25,248 nt of DNA. Origin: Promethearchaeota archaeon. Its GTDB lineage: Archaea; Asgardarchaeota; Lokiarchaeia; Sigynarchaeales; SOKP01. Made by a program: the position numbers and the translations under genes. Below are positions 15,108 through 22,771 of this stretch, piece after piece; the first letter of the stretch is position 1, and every line of letters starts with the position of its first letter. The notes below the pieces were generated by a model. It did not search any database, was not told where the DNA came from, and saw nothing but the letters and a program-made list of their open reading frames with translations. The DNA lies in NCBI GenBank assembly GCA_016839655.1, contig JAEOTW010000348.1, positions 1 to 25,248 of the forward strand. The letters are read 5' to 3'.

Positions 15108-15779
15108 ATGCAATTCGATCTAGCGAGTCAAAGAGGTACGCCATTAAGGAAAAATAAATCTCAGTGGCTAAATATTGAGATTGAATTAAATAAATTGGAT
15201 GATATTTTCCTTGTCAATGGAAATTCCTTATATACGAAGGGAATTTCAAATTCGGATTTACAAATCGCACCTAACTCTTATTATATGGTAATAAATAAAG
15301 GAAAAGATTTAATTAGAATCAATTTCAATCAAGATATTTCCAACCATGAAATAATATATGATCCGTATAAATTTGAATTTTCAAAGAAGGTTAATCTTGA
15401 TGCTGATTTTTTTAAGGAAAATTATGATATACCTAAAGACTATATTGACACACTTCCTAAATGGTATAGTTTTAAATTTACGTATCCAAATTATAATTTA
15501 ATTTTCTTAAAACCTGAATTTGGACTTTCAATCCAACTTCATCACTTTAGATATGAATCTTGGAAAATAATCAAGGGAAAGCCAATTGTTATTAGTAAAG
15601 ATAAATTGTATTATTTTGTGAAATCTGGTTCGGTTTTTTATAATCCAACAAATACATACCATGCTATTATTAACCCGAATAAAAAAGTAGGTAAATTTGT
15701 CGTAATAAAGGAAAAATGGGATGGAAAATTCGATGAAAACGACATAGAGAGAGTCTATAATCCAAATAATTATATATAA
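15108..15779 (+). CDS. Cupin protein similar to the type II mannose-6-phosphate isomerase domain
   Basis: A 223-residue protein whose C-terminal half (about 135-223) looks like the cupin of type II phosphomannose isomerases. SIQLHHFRYESWKIIKGK gives the H-H-(x)-E metal-binding motif, TNTYHAIINP gives the distal His, and EKWDGKFDENDIERVY resembles the diagnostic G-x-Y-x-E-x-D-I-x-R ending of that family. The N-terminal half (about 1-130) is unlike anything I recognise and is not a nucleotidyltransferase domain, so it is not a full ManC/GMP. It is probably a metal-dependent sugar-phosphate isomerase or sugar-binding cupin acting with the preceding ribokinase. I chose ATG at 15108 over the immediately preceding in-frame TTG. 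Confidence 0.62.
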   Translation: MQFDLASQRGTPLRKNKSQWLNIEIELNKLDDIFLVNGNSLYTKGISNSDLQIAPNSYYMVINKGKDLIRINFNQDISNHEIIYDPYKFEFSKKVNLDADFFKENYDIPKDYIDTLPKWYSFKFTYPNYNLIFLKPEFGLSIQLHHFRYESWKIIKGKPIVISKDKLYYFVKSGSVFYNPTNTYHAIINPNKKVGKFVVIKEKWDGKFDENDIERVYNPNNYI

Positions 15780-15942
15780 CTTATTGCGACCATACTAAAG
15801 TAGAGAAAAAGCACTCAATAGATTAAGAAACAAAGCTATGAAATATTAGCGTCAAAATTACATCCTACACTTATAAGTTTTATGATTTTTGCTAGCTTAA
15901 CCTAAAAGTTAAAATTAAATAAACCACTAACAACCTTACCGT

Positions 15943-15957
15943 ATTATAATATATAAG
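15943..15957 (+). promoter_or_regulatory. Candidate TATA element for the ribosomal protein cluster
   Basis: An AT-rich TATA-like element (ATTATAATATATAAG) about 50-60 bases before the uS19 start codon, in the 226-base gap that separates the cluster from the cupin gene. Transcription would begin near 15980, leaving a short leader. The surroundings are AT-rich, so similar strings occur by chance. I see no other structure in 15780-16005. Confidence 0.3.
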
Positions 15958-16005
15958 AAAAAATTTACAGATTAATATAAATGGAATAAGCAGATTGGTT
16001 AAAAA

Positions 16006-16581
16006 ATGGCTCCAGATGAAGAATCTGATGAAAGAATATCAGAAGAAATGGAAGAAGAACCTCAGAATGAATTAGAAAAAGACTCAGATTCAGAGAAAGA
16101 GACTGAAACTGAAACTAAAGCTGAAGTTAAAGAAAGATTAAAGAGAAAAGGAGAAATAGATACAGAAGCGGAGTTAGATCGACTGAGATTCAAATATAGA
16201 GGCTATACTCTTGAAGAATTGAAGAAAATGAATATGGATCAATTCATTCAATTATTGCCAGCAAGAGCACGACGATCATTAAAACGAGGTTTGCCTCCCA
16301 GACAGAAAAAATTACTCGAACGGTTGAGACGAGCTTACCGGGCAAAAAAAAGAGGTAAAGATCTTCTTACTAGAACTCATGTAAGGGATATGATAATCTT
16401 CCCTGAAATGGTCGGTTTAAAAATTGGGGTTTATAATGGTAGAATTTTTGAAGTTGTTGATATAAAACCAGAAATGATAGGTCATTATCTAGGAGAATTT
16501 TCATTAACGAGAAGGCGAGTACAGCACGGTTCACCAGGAATTGGAGCCACAAGAAGTTCAAAATATGTTCCATTGAAATAA
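16006..16581 (+). CDS. rps19: Ribosomal protein uS19 with long acidic N-terminal extension
   Basis: Small-subunit protein of the head, near the decoding region and bound with uS13. The conserved part starts near residue 61 ([11 protein letters not shown]) and includes [37 protein letters not shown] and the C-terminal [18 protein letters not shown], close to archaeal S19 and eukaryotic RPS15. The ~60 residues before it are unusual: 19 of the first 40 are Asp or Glu, followed by a charged helical stretch. The ATG at 16006 is the first in frame after the putative promoter. It is the first gene of the cluster here; uL2, which normally precedes it, is absent. Confidence 0.95.
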   Translation: MAPDEESDERISEEMEEEPQNELEKDSDSEKETETETKAEVKERLKRKGEIDTEAELDRLRFKYRGYTLEELKKMNMDQFIQLLPARARRSLKRGLPPRQKKLLERLRRAYRAKKRGKDLLTRTHVRDMIIFPEMVGLKIGVYNGRIFEVVDIKPEMIGHYLGEFSLTRRRVQHGSPGIGATRSSKYVPLK

Positions 16582-16607
16582 AATTTTAAAAATTGAGTTG
16601 ATTAATA

Positions 16608-17087
16608 GTGCCAACTTGGGGTTATTCATTTACAGAACAAAAGTATGATGCAGAGAGAATAGCGAAAGCATCAGGTAGAGATATCAGAATTAAACCAAAA
16701 CAAGCAAGAGAAATTTGTGCTGTAATAAAAGGTATGAAAGTAGATCAAGCAAAAACTTATTTAGAAAAAGTAATACGTTTAGAGCAATCAGTGCCTTTCA
16801 GACGACATAAGAAGAAAGGAGCCCATAGAAGCGATTTAAAACAATTTAAATGGTATGCTGGACGATATCCTCAAAAAGCAGCCGCAAGAATTTATGAGAT
16901 TCTCACATCTGTAGAATCAAATGCTGAATATAAGGGTTTAGATATTGATCTCTGTAGAATCATTCATGCAGCGACACATAGAGGAAGAATAATTAAAAGA
17001 TACATTCCACGTGCTCGTGGCCGCAGTACAGCAAAATTTAAGCATTTATCACATGTAGAAATTGTAATATATGAATTCCCAAGTTAA
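16608..17087 (+). CDS. rpl22: Ribosomal protein uL22
   Basis: Large-subunit protein whose extended beta-hairpin lines the polypeptide exit tunnel. The 159-residue archaeal-type sequence starts WGYSFTEQKYDAERIAKASG and has RDIRIKPKQAREICAVIKG and the basic hairpin RGRIIKRYIPRARGRSTAKF near the C-terminus. The start is GTG (16608), shared with many archaeal L22 genes that begin with a Pro codon next. It lies 26 bases after uS19. Confidence 0.96.
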   Translation: MPTWGYSFTEQKYDAERIAKASGRDIRIKPKQAREICAVIKGMKVDQAKTYLEKVIRLEQSVPFRRHKKKGAHRSDLKQFKWYAGRYPQKAAARIYEILTSVESNAEYKGLDIDLCRIIHAATHRGRIIKRYIPRARGRSTAKFKHLSHVEIVIYEFPS

Positions 17088-17135
17088 ATAAAATGATTAT
17101 ATGAATATTTATAAATTGACGATAATTGAGTGAAA

Positions 17136-17936
17136 ATGAGCCCATTAGTAAAAAATTTTATCGAGCAAGGGATTAAGTTGATGCAAATAAATGAATACTT
17201 GCGATCAGAGCTAATGCGTGCTGGATTTGCAGGAGTAGAGCTACAACGTACTCCACTTGGAGTAAGAATTACATTAAAAACTTCACGTCCAGGTTTAGTA
17301 ATTGGTAAAGGTGGTAAACGTATCCAAGAGATAACAGATGTACTTCAAGAAAAATTCGGTCTAGAAATGCCTCAGATTGAAGTAGAAGAGGTAGCAGAAC
17401 CCGATCTTGATGCCCAAATTATGGCAGAAAGATTAGCTTATAGTTTAGATAGAGGAAGACACTATAGAAGAGCAGGTTATTATATCTTAAGGAAAGTAAT
17501 GGATGCTGGGGCACGTGGAGTTGAGATTATCATTTCAGGAAAGGTAACCTCCCAAAGGGCAAGAACACAAATCTTTCGTGCAGGTACTATGTCTAAGAGT
17601 GGCCAACCTGCCCAAGAAGGAGTAGATAAAGGTGTCGCCCAATGTATTCAGAAATCAGGAGTATTAGGAGTAATCGTGAAAATAATGCGTGCTAATACAA
17701 AAATGGGAGATGATATTAAAATAAACGATAAACTCTTAATAAAAGCCCAAGCAGAAAAGGAAGCAAAATCTTCAAAAACGAGAGCAGAATATCTTCTTGA
17801 AGAAAAAGAAGGAACAGTAATAAAGGAAGATAAAGGACTACTTGATGAAGTAGATGAAGGAGAAATTTCTGAGATCTCTTTAAAACCAGAGAATGAAGGC
17901 GAAAAAGAAGAAGATCAAAATCCCCAAGAGGAATAA
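17136..17936 (+). CDS. rps3: Ribosomal protein uS3 with acidic C-terminal tail
   Basis: Small-subunit head protein at the mRNA entry channel. The type II KH domain is visible with GLVIGKGGKRIQEI (GKGG loop), followed by the C-terminal S3 domain (GARGVEIIISGKVTSQRART...AGTMSKSG). From about residue 220 the protein runs into a Glu/Asp-rich tail of some 45 residues ending NPQEE, which is longer and more acidic than I expect for archaeal S3. ATG at 17136 is chosen; an in-frame GTG six bases earlier (17130) is possible but overlaps a GTGA that could itself be part of the ribosome binding site. Confidence 0.96.
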   Translation: MSPLVKNFIEQGIKLMQINEYLRSELMRAGFAGVELQRTPLGVRITLKTSRPGLVIGKGGKRIQEITDVLQEKFGLEMPQIEVEEVAEPDLDAQIMAERLAYSLDRGRHYRRAGYYILRKVMDAGARGVEIIISGKVTSQRARTQIFRAGTMSKSGQPAQEGVDKGVAQCIQKSGVLGVIVKIMRANTKMGDDIKINDKLLIKAQAEKEAKSSKTRAEYLLEEKEGTVIKEDKGLLDEVDEGEISEISLKPENEGEKEEDQNPQEE

Positions 17937-17964
17937 TACTAAACTAAAAATGATGTGATAGGGA

Positions 17965-18159
17965 ATGGATATATTAACTGCTGAAAAAATACGTGAAATG
18001 GATGATAGAGAAAGAGAAAGAGCCTTAATTACTTTAAGAGAAGATTTAATGATACTCTATTCAATGCAAACCGGAGGGGGCCTTTCAGATAACCCTGCCA
18101 ATGCAAAATTATTAAGAAAGCAAATTGCAAGATTACTTACAATAATGAATGAAGAATGA
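17965..18159 (+). CDS. rpl29: Ribosomal protein uL29
   Basis: A 64-residue helical protein near the tunnel exit, where signal recognition particle docks. The sequence EKIREMDDRERERALITLREDL and the C-terminal NPANAKLLRKQIARLLTIM show the two-helix hairpin of the family. Its TGA overlaps the next gene's ATG (ATGA), indicating translational coupling. Confidence 0.95.
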   Translation: MDILTAEKIREMDDRERERALITLREDLMILYSMQTGGGLSDNPANAKLLRKQIARLLTIMNEE

Positions 18160-18476
18160 TGATGATAAATCCAAGATTTCTGATATACCATGATTTAATA
18201 GGTATTTATGCCTTTGCTAAACCCACATCAAGATCAAAAGATAAAGGTTTCTCACCAATAGGCATCGTGGTTGATGAAACAAGAGATATGTTAATTACAG
18301 AAAAAAATAATAAATTAAAAAAATATATCAAAAAGGATTATATATTTAGGTTTGAGATCTCACAATTTATGAATGAAGAAGAGGATTATTATTTAGAAGT
18401 ACAAGGAAGTAAGATTATCGGTCTTCCTGTAAATAGATTAAGAAGTTTAAAGAAAAAGAGATGGTCAAAAATATGA
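18156..18476 (+). CDS. rnp1: RNase P protein component 1 (Rpp29/Pop4)
   Basis: A 106-residue Sm-like barrel protein of archaeal RNase P, which trims tRNA 5' leaders together with the RNA and Rnp4 (Rpp21). Recognisable parts are the early DLIGIYAFA strand, GIVVDETRDMLITE (37-50) and the basic C-terminus RLRSLKKKRW. It sits between uL29 and uS17, its normal archaeal location, though the eIF1/SUI1 gene often found just before it is absent. Three ATG codons in a row open the gene; the first overlaps the uL29 stop. Its stop overlaps the uS17 ATG as ATGA. Confidence 0.93.
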   Translation: MMMINPRFLIYHDLIGIYAFAKPTSRSKDKGFSPIGIVVDETRDMLITEKNNKLKKYIKKDYIFRFEISQFMNEEEDYYLEVQGSKIIGLPVNRLRSLKKKRWSKI

Positions 18477-18826
18477 GTAGAAATATTGGTATTCCTGGGG
18501 TTGTACCACCTAAAAGTAAAGCTGAAGATTGTAAGGATCAAGATTGTCCCTTTCATGGTACAACAAGAATTAGGGGAAAAATTGCGAAAGGAGTCATTGT
18601 TAGTAAAAAATCAAAAAATACTGTTATTATTAGACGGGATTATGTTCAATTTATTAAGAAATATCAAAGATATGAGCGTCGAAATACAAGATTAGCTTGT
18701 CATTTACCAGAATGTTTAATTCATGAGATTGAATTAGGGGATTTAGTAAGAGTTGGAGAATCTCGAAAATTATCTAAATCAAAAGCATTTATTGTATTAG
18801 GCAAAATTATGAGTAAGGTGGTTTAA
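18473..18826 (+). CDS. rps17: Ribosomal protein uS17
   Basis: Small-subunit body protein of the OB-fold type. It has the archaeal/eukaryotic N-terminal extension with CPFHG (as in eukaryotic S11) and the core IRGKIAKGVIVSKKSKNTVIIRRDYVQF followed by LGDLVRVGESRKLSKSKAFIVL. I place the start at ATG 18473, which forms the same ATGA overlap with Rnp1 as between uL29 and Rnp1; an in-frame ATG 12 bases earlier would add only MVKN. Confidence 0.95.
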   Translation: MSRNIGIPGVVPPKSKAEDCKDQDCPFHGTTRIRGKIAKGVIVSKKSKNTVIIRRDYVQFIKKYQRYERRNTRLACHLPECLIHEIELGDLVRVGESRKLSKSKAFIVLGKIMSKVV

Positions 18827-19252
18827 GTGGGTACAAGAAGAAAAATGGGAAGAAAAACATATGCTAAACCAAGAACAAGTTATGGTTTATGTAATGGATC
18901 AAGGATCATCATTACAGATAATTCAGGAGCAAAAATTGCTCAAATAATAAATGTAGATGGTTTTAAGACCAGATTAAGAAGATTACCAAAAGCTTCAGTT
19001 GGTAGTGTATGTACGGTAACAATAAAAAAAGGAAAACCAGAATTACGAGGAAATATCGTAAAAGCAGTAATAGTCAGACAAAAAATGATTTACAGACGAT
19101 TGGATGGTTCTAGGCTCTGTTTTGAAGATAATGCGGGTGTTATTATTACAAAAGATGGGGAACCAAAAGCCACGGAAGTGAGGGGCCCAATCGCACGAGA
19201 GGCAGCAGAAATGTTCCCTCGATTAGCCTCAATTTCATCATTAATAATATAA
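18827..19252 (+). CDS. rpl14: Ribosomal protein uL14
   Basis: Large-subunit protein at the subunit interface (bridges with 16S rRNA). The core GSRIIITDNSGAKIAQII, followed by CTVTIKKGKPELRGNIVKAVIVRQ and GVIITKDGEPKATEVRGPI, is diagnostic. The gene begins with GTG directly after the uS17 stop (no intervening base), with GGTGG just upstream. The N-terminal ~25 residues are basic and archaeal-specific. Confidence 0.97.
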   Translation: MGTRRKMGRKTYAKPRTSYGLCNGSRIIITDNSGAKIAQIINVDGFKTRLRRLPKASVGSVCTVTIKKGKPELRGNIVKAVIVRQKMIYRRLDGSRLCFEDNAGVIITKDGEPKATEVRGPIAREAAEMFPRLASISSLII

Positions 19253-19266
19253 GTGGATGATTAAAT

Positions 19267-19695
19267 ATGAAAGTTAAATCACAAAAACCAAGAAAACAAA
19301 GAAAAGCTCTCTATAACTATAATAATCATCAACGGTCAAAATTGCTTAGTACACGAGTAGCTGATTTTCTCCGTGATGAATATGGAATTAAAAAGCTCCC
19401 CCTTAGAGTTGGCGATCATGTAAGAATAACACATGGTGAATTCACTGATTTTGAAGGGGAAGTAATTGAAATTACTAAAAATCAAAGAGCTAAGATTAAA
19501 GAAGCTCAATTCGAGAAGACTGATGGCACTCAATTTCATCCACCGATTCACATATCAAATTTAATTATTACAAAGTTTACTAAAGAGAAGAAAATGGATC
19601 CATGGCGTGCAAATATGATTGAGAGAAAAGCTTTATATGGATTTTATGACGAAGAACTAAAAGGTCCAAAAAAAGAGAAGGAGGTAGAGAAATAA
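19267..19695 (+). CDS. rpl24: Ribosomal protein uL24
   Basis: Assembly-initiating large-subunit protein with a KOW motif: LRVGDHVRITHGEFTDFEGEV (about 42-62). The N-terminal KVKSQKPRKQRKALYNYNNHQR is the archaeal/eukaryotic form, eukaryotic RPL26-like. The C-terminus has a short basic/acidic extension (ELKGPKKEKEVEK) and ends three bases before eS4. Confidence 0.95.
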   Translation: MKVKSQKPRKQRKALYNYNNHQRSKLLSTRVADFLRDEYGIKKLPLRVGDHVRITHGEFTDFEGEVIEITKNQRAKIKEAQFEKTDGTQFHPPIHISNLIITKFTKEKKMDPWRANMIERKALYGFYDEELKGPKKEKEVEK

Positions 19696-19698
19696 ACA

Positions 19699-20451
19699 AT
19701 GACTAGACATGGAAGTCAAAAGGTATTAAAAAGACTTAATACTCCCGCTCATCTACAGATTAAAAGAAAACATGGGACATTTTTTGTAAAACCAATTCCT
19801 GGGCCTCATCCCAGCAGATTTTGTTTACCTCTACTTCATATCGTAAGAGATTTAATTGCTATTGTTGATACCCACAAGGAGGCTAAAAAGCTTATTGGAT
19901 TAGGCTATTTTAAAATTGATGGAAAAGTTGTGAGAAATAAATCATACCCTGTAGGATTGATGGATGTAATATCAATTGATAATATGAATAAATATTATAG
20001 AATATTACCAGATTCTCATCACGGGTTAATACTGCACGAAATATCTGAGGTAGAAAGTAAATTCAAATTATGCAGGATAAATAATAAAACCACCATCAAA
20101 GGAGGTCATATTCAATTAAATCTTCATGATGGGAGAAATATTTTAATTAATGTTCAGGATCCAAGAACTCCTAAAGAGGATAAATATAAGAGAATGGATG
20201 TTCTTAAAATCTCCATTCCTGAGCAAGAAATTCAAAAAATATTAAGATTTAAAGAAAAAAATACTGCTATCATTATGTCTGGAAAGAATATTGGACAGGT
20301 TGGAAAAATTATAAGTATATTAAAAAGATTTGGCCCCAAAGCAAGTACAGTATCAATTCAGCATAATGGTGGTCATACAGAGACCTTGTATGATTACACA
20401 TTTATTATAGGAGAAGAAAATTCTGAAATCAAATTACCTATTGAAAGCTAA
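19699..20451 (+). CDS. rps4e: Ribosomal protein eS4
   Basis: A 250-residue small-subunit protein found only in archaea and eukaryotes. An S4-type RNA-binding domain covers about residues 40-100 (REAK-like HKEAKKLIGLGYFKIDGKVVRN), then the central S4e domain, and a KOW motif near the C-terminus (MSGKNIGQVGKIISI). The start ATG follows AGGAGG (in the uL24 coding end), one of the strongest ribosome binding sites in the cluster. Confidence 0.96.
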   Translation: MTRHGSQKVLKRLNTPAHLQIKRKHGTFFVKPIPGPHPSRFCLPLLHIVRDLIAIVDTHKEAKKLIGLGYFKIDGKVVRNKSYPVGLMDVISIDNMNKYYRILPDSHHGLILHEISEVESKFKLCRINNKTTIKGGHIQLNLHDGRNILINVQDPRTPKEDKYKRMDVLKISIPEQEIQKILRFKEKNTAIIMSGKNIGQVGKIISILKRFGPKASTVSIQHNGGHTETLYDYTFIIGEENSEIKLPIES

Positions 20452-20477
20452 ATCGAGAAAAATTAAGTGTGAAAAAT

Positions 20478-21071
20478 ATGTCGAGTAGAACACAAAGAAA
20501 AACTCCGGATAATCTCTCAAAAGAATTCGAAGAGAAATGGAAAAATCCAATGAAAAAGCCATACCTTGAAAAAATTGTATTAAATATAGGTGTTGGTGTT
20601 GGTGGAGAGGAGTTAGAAAAAGCAGTAACAGTTTTGGAAACTATCGCAGAACAAAAAGCTATTAAAACAGTTTCAAAAACGAATGTAAAAGAATTTAATC
20701 TAAGAAAAGGACGCCCAATTGGAGCAAAAGTAACTGTTAGAGGTCAAAATGCTGATAAATTGCTTAAAAAATTGTTAATAGTTAATAATAATAAAATATT
20801 AAGAAGAAGTTTTGATGATTATGGAAATTTTGGATTTGGAATAACTGAACACATTTCTATACCTGGTATTGAATATGATAATAGAATAGGAATATGGGGA
20901 TTAGATTGTGTAGGCAGAGTAATAAAGCCTGGTATGAGAGTAAAATCTAGAAGAAAATCTCGAACTAAAGTACCTAGTCATCATTACGTATCTCGTGAAG
21001 AAACCCAATATTTTTTAAAACAAAATTTTGGTGTTCAAATAGTAGAAAAATTAGATTTAGAATTTATATAA
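20478..21071 (+). CDS. rpl5: Ribosomal protein uL5
   Basis: Large-subunit protein that holds 5S rRNA in the central protuberance and contacts P-site tRNA. Recognised from NPMKKPYLEKIVLNIGVGVGG, FNLRKGRPIGAKVTVRG and FGITEHISIPGIEYD. ATG at 20478 lies five bases after a GTGA motif; the in-frame GTG at 20469 is part of that motif, so I treat it as the ribosome binding site and not as the start. About 15 extra N-terminal residues precede the conserved block. Confidence 0.95.
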   Translation: MSSRTQRKTPDNLSKEFEEKWKNPMKKPYLEKIVLNIGVGVGGEELEKAVTVLETIAEQKAIKTVSKTNVKEFNLRKGRPIGAKVTVRGQNADKLLKKLLIVNNNKILRRSFDDYGNFGFGITEHISIPGIEYDNRIGIWGLDCVGRVIKPGMRVKSRRKSRTKVPSHHYVSREETQYFLKQNFGVQIVEKLDLEFI

Positions 21072-21077
21072 TTAAAT

Positions 21078-21084
21078 AAGGTGA
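21078..21084 (+). promoter_or_regulatory. Shine-Dalgarno site that decides the uS14 start
   Basis: AAGGTGA, a full match to the anti-Shine-Dalgarno core, six bases before the ATA at 21091. The same GTGA element with 5-7 base spacing precedes the starts of uL5, uS8, uL6 and eL19, so its position points to ATA as the initiation codon. Confidence 0.6.
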
Positions 21085-21090
21085 AATAAA

Positions 21091-21240
21091 ATACCACAAG
21101 GCAAGCATTATGGTAAAGGAGTTCGTGAATGCAGACGATGTCATACTCATAGAGGCATTATTAGACGTTATGGTTTATACATCTGTCGAAGATGCTTCTA
21201 TGAAATAGGAAAAGATATTGGATTTAAAAGATTTGAATGA
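21091..21240 (+). CDS. rps14: Ribosomal protein uS14, zinc-binding, apparent ATA start
   Basis: A 49-residue zinc-ribbon small-subunit protein at the expected place between uL5 and uS8. The archaeal S14 sequence is unmistakable: [18 protein letters not shown] and [21 protein letters not shown], with zinc ligands C14, C17, C32 and C35. In frame, a TGA stands at 21082-21084, followed only by AAT, AAA, ATA and then the conserved protein. The frame holds no ATG, GTG or TTG anywhere, so initiation must use ATA at 21091 (or another non-standard codon). AAGGTGA at 21078-21084 is correctly spaced for ATA. The alternative is a base error or mutation of ATG to ATA in this sequence. Confidence 0.92.
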   Translation: MPQGKHYGKGVRECRRCHTHRGIIRRYGLYICRRCFYEIGKDIGFKRFE

Positions 21241-21278
21241 AAATTACTTTAAAAAAAATTTGAAAAGCGTGAGTTATA

Positions 21279-21662
21279 ATGACAAATACAATAGCAGATG
21301 CATGTTGCGCTCTTAAAAATGCAGAAAAAGCACGAAAAACAGATGTAGTGATAAGTCCAGCTTCTAAAGTTCTACAACAGATTTTTCGAATATTTCAAAG
21401 GCACGCATATATTGGAGAATTCGAAAGGTATGATGATGGACGTCAGGGTAAATTCAAAATTGCCTTATTAGGTAAAATTAATGAATGTGCAGGATTAATG
21501 AGGTTAAATTATAAAACCTCTCAATTTGAATTGTTGGAAAGAAAATTATTGCCAGCACCTGGATTAGGATTAATAATAATGACCACAAATCAAGGAATTA
21601 TGACAATGAATGAAGCAGAAGAAAAGAATATTGGTGGTCATACATTATGTTATATCTATTGA
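21279..21662 (+). CDS. rps8: Ribosomal protein uS8
   Basis: A 127-residue small-subunit protein binding helix 21 of 16S rRNA; in some organisms its orthologue represses this cluster's mRNA. Recognised by TIADACCALKNAEKA at the N-terminus, VLQQIFRIFQRHAYIGEFE, and the closing IIMTTNQGIMTMNEAEEKNIGGH. The ATG follows GTGA by six bases. Confidence 0.96.
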   Translation: MTNTIADACCALKNAEKARKTDVVISPASKVLQQIFRIFQRHAYIGEFERYDDGRQGKFKIALLGKINECAGLMRLNYKTSQFELLERKLLPAPGLGLIIMTTNQGIMTMNEAEEKNIGGHTLCYIY

Positions 21663-21684
21663 ATTAGTATGAAGTGAAAAATTT

Positions 21685-22263
21685 ATGGTAAAAATAGCAT
21701 TCTTTAAGGAAGAATTGGAAATTCCTAAAGGAGTAAAAGTTACTCTAGAAGGCGGGCATCATATCAGGGTAAAAGGCCCAAATGGAGATATTACAAAGGA
21801 TTTCTCCCATGTAAGAGGTATTATGGTCTCTATAGAAGGGAGTAAAATTATTTTTTCTACTAATTTTCCTAAAAGTGGAACTCTTGCTTTAATTAAAACT
21901 GTAGTCAGTATTATTAATAATCTAATAATTGGAGTTCAGACTAATTATAAATATATATCAAAAATCTGTTATTCACATTTTCCTTGTAATTGTGAAGTTA
22001 AACCAGATAAACGAGAGATCCATGTGGTAAATTTCCTTGGAGAGAGAGCTCCTAGAAAAGCAAATTATCCTAAAAATGTAGATGTGGAAGTGAAAGGAGA
22101 GGATGTATATTTCATCGGGCCTGATAAAGAATTATTAGGACAAACTGCAGCAAATGTTAAAAGAGCTTGTCGCATTAGAAAAAAAGACCCTAGAGTCTTT
22201 CAAGATGGAGTTTATTTATATAAAAAAATGCTCGGAGAGGAAGTTATCTGGGAAATACATTAA
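21685..22263 (+). CDS. rpl6: Ribosomal protein uL6
   Basis: A 192-residue large-subunit protein near the factor-binding site, with two similar alpha/beta domains. It shows IPKGVKVTLEGGHHIRVKGP, SHFPCNCEV, the second-domain signature VHVVNFLGER-like HVVNFLGERAPRKANYP, and QTAANVKRACRIRKKDPRVFQDG. The start ATG follows GTGA by seven bases. Confidence 0.96.
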   Translation: MVKIAFFKEELEIPKGVKVTLEGGHHIRVKGPNGDITKDFSHVRGIMVSIEGSKIIFSTNFPKSGTLALIKTVVSIINNLIIGVQTNYKYISKICYSHFPCNCEVKPDKREIHVVNFLGERAPRKANYPKNVDVEVKGEDVYFIGPDKELLGQTAANVKRACRIRKKDPRVFQDGVYLYKKMLGEEVIWEIH

Positions 22264-22278
22264 ATTGAGGTTATTATT

Positions 22279-22764
22279 ATGGAACAAGATAAACGATTAA
22301 TGGAACTTCGGAACAAAATTAATAAAAAAAGACCCTCATTTAGACGAGTTGAATCTTGGAGATATAAAAGGGTTAAAGATTCATGGAGAAAAGCCAGAGG
22401 AATCGATTCAAATACTAGAAAAAAAAAGAAATCGGGGGTTAAATCTCCAACAGTAGGATATAGAAATCCAAAAAAAGTACGAGGTTTACATCCATCTGGT
22501 TATGAAGAAGTTAGAGTTATCACAGTACAAGATTTAGAAAATTTAAATAAAAATCGTCATGCTATTAAAATTTCTAGTAAGTTAGGATCTAAGAAACGCA
22601 TTGCTCTTATCGATCTTTGTCAAAGAAGAGGATTTAAAATATTAAATCTTGGAATTTCCCAAAGAGAACTTGAAAGGTTAGAAGCAATAGCCGAAACACC
22701 ATTATCAGATATGGAAGATGAAGATTTTTTAGATATAGATGAATTAGATGATACCTTAGAGTGA
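22279..22764 (+). CDS. rpl32e: Ribosomal protein eL32 with acidic C-terminal tail
   Basis: Archaeal/eukaryotic large-subunit protein. The core is FRRVESWRYKRVKDSWRKARGIDS, VGYRNPKKVRGLHPSGYEEV and KISSKLGSKKRIALIDLC. Residues from about 140 on form a tail with many Asp/Glu (DMEDEDFLDIDELDD), not part of the canonical fold; comparable acidic extensions occur on uS19 and uS3 in this cluster. Its stop codon sits in the GTGA that serves eL19. Confidence 0.95.
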   Translation: MEQDKRLMELRNKINKKRPSFRRVESWRYKRVKDSWRKARGIDSNTRKKKKSGVKSPTVGYRNPKKVRGLHPSGYEEVRVITVQDLENLNKNRHAIKISSKLGSKKRIALIDLCQRRGFKILNLGISQRELERLEAIAETPLSDMEDEDFLDIDELDDTLE

Positions 22765-22771
22765 AAATAAT

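Noticed and set aside
15780..16005. A possible non-coding RNA or tRNA in the gap before the ribosomal cluster.
   Set aside because: No cloverleaf, C/D box pair or GC-rich stem is visible; a TATA-like promoter is all I can support.
18473..18826. A second open frame in another register of the uS17 gene (from about 18486 to 18695).
   Set aside because: It is a shadow of uS17; the real frame has clear uS17 sequence and the ATGA overlap with Rnp1.
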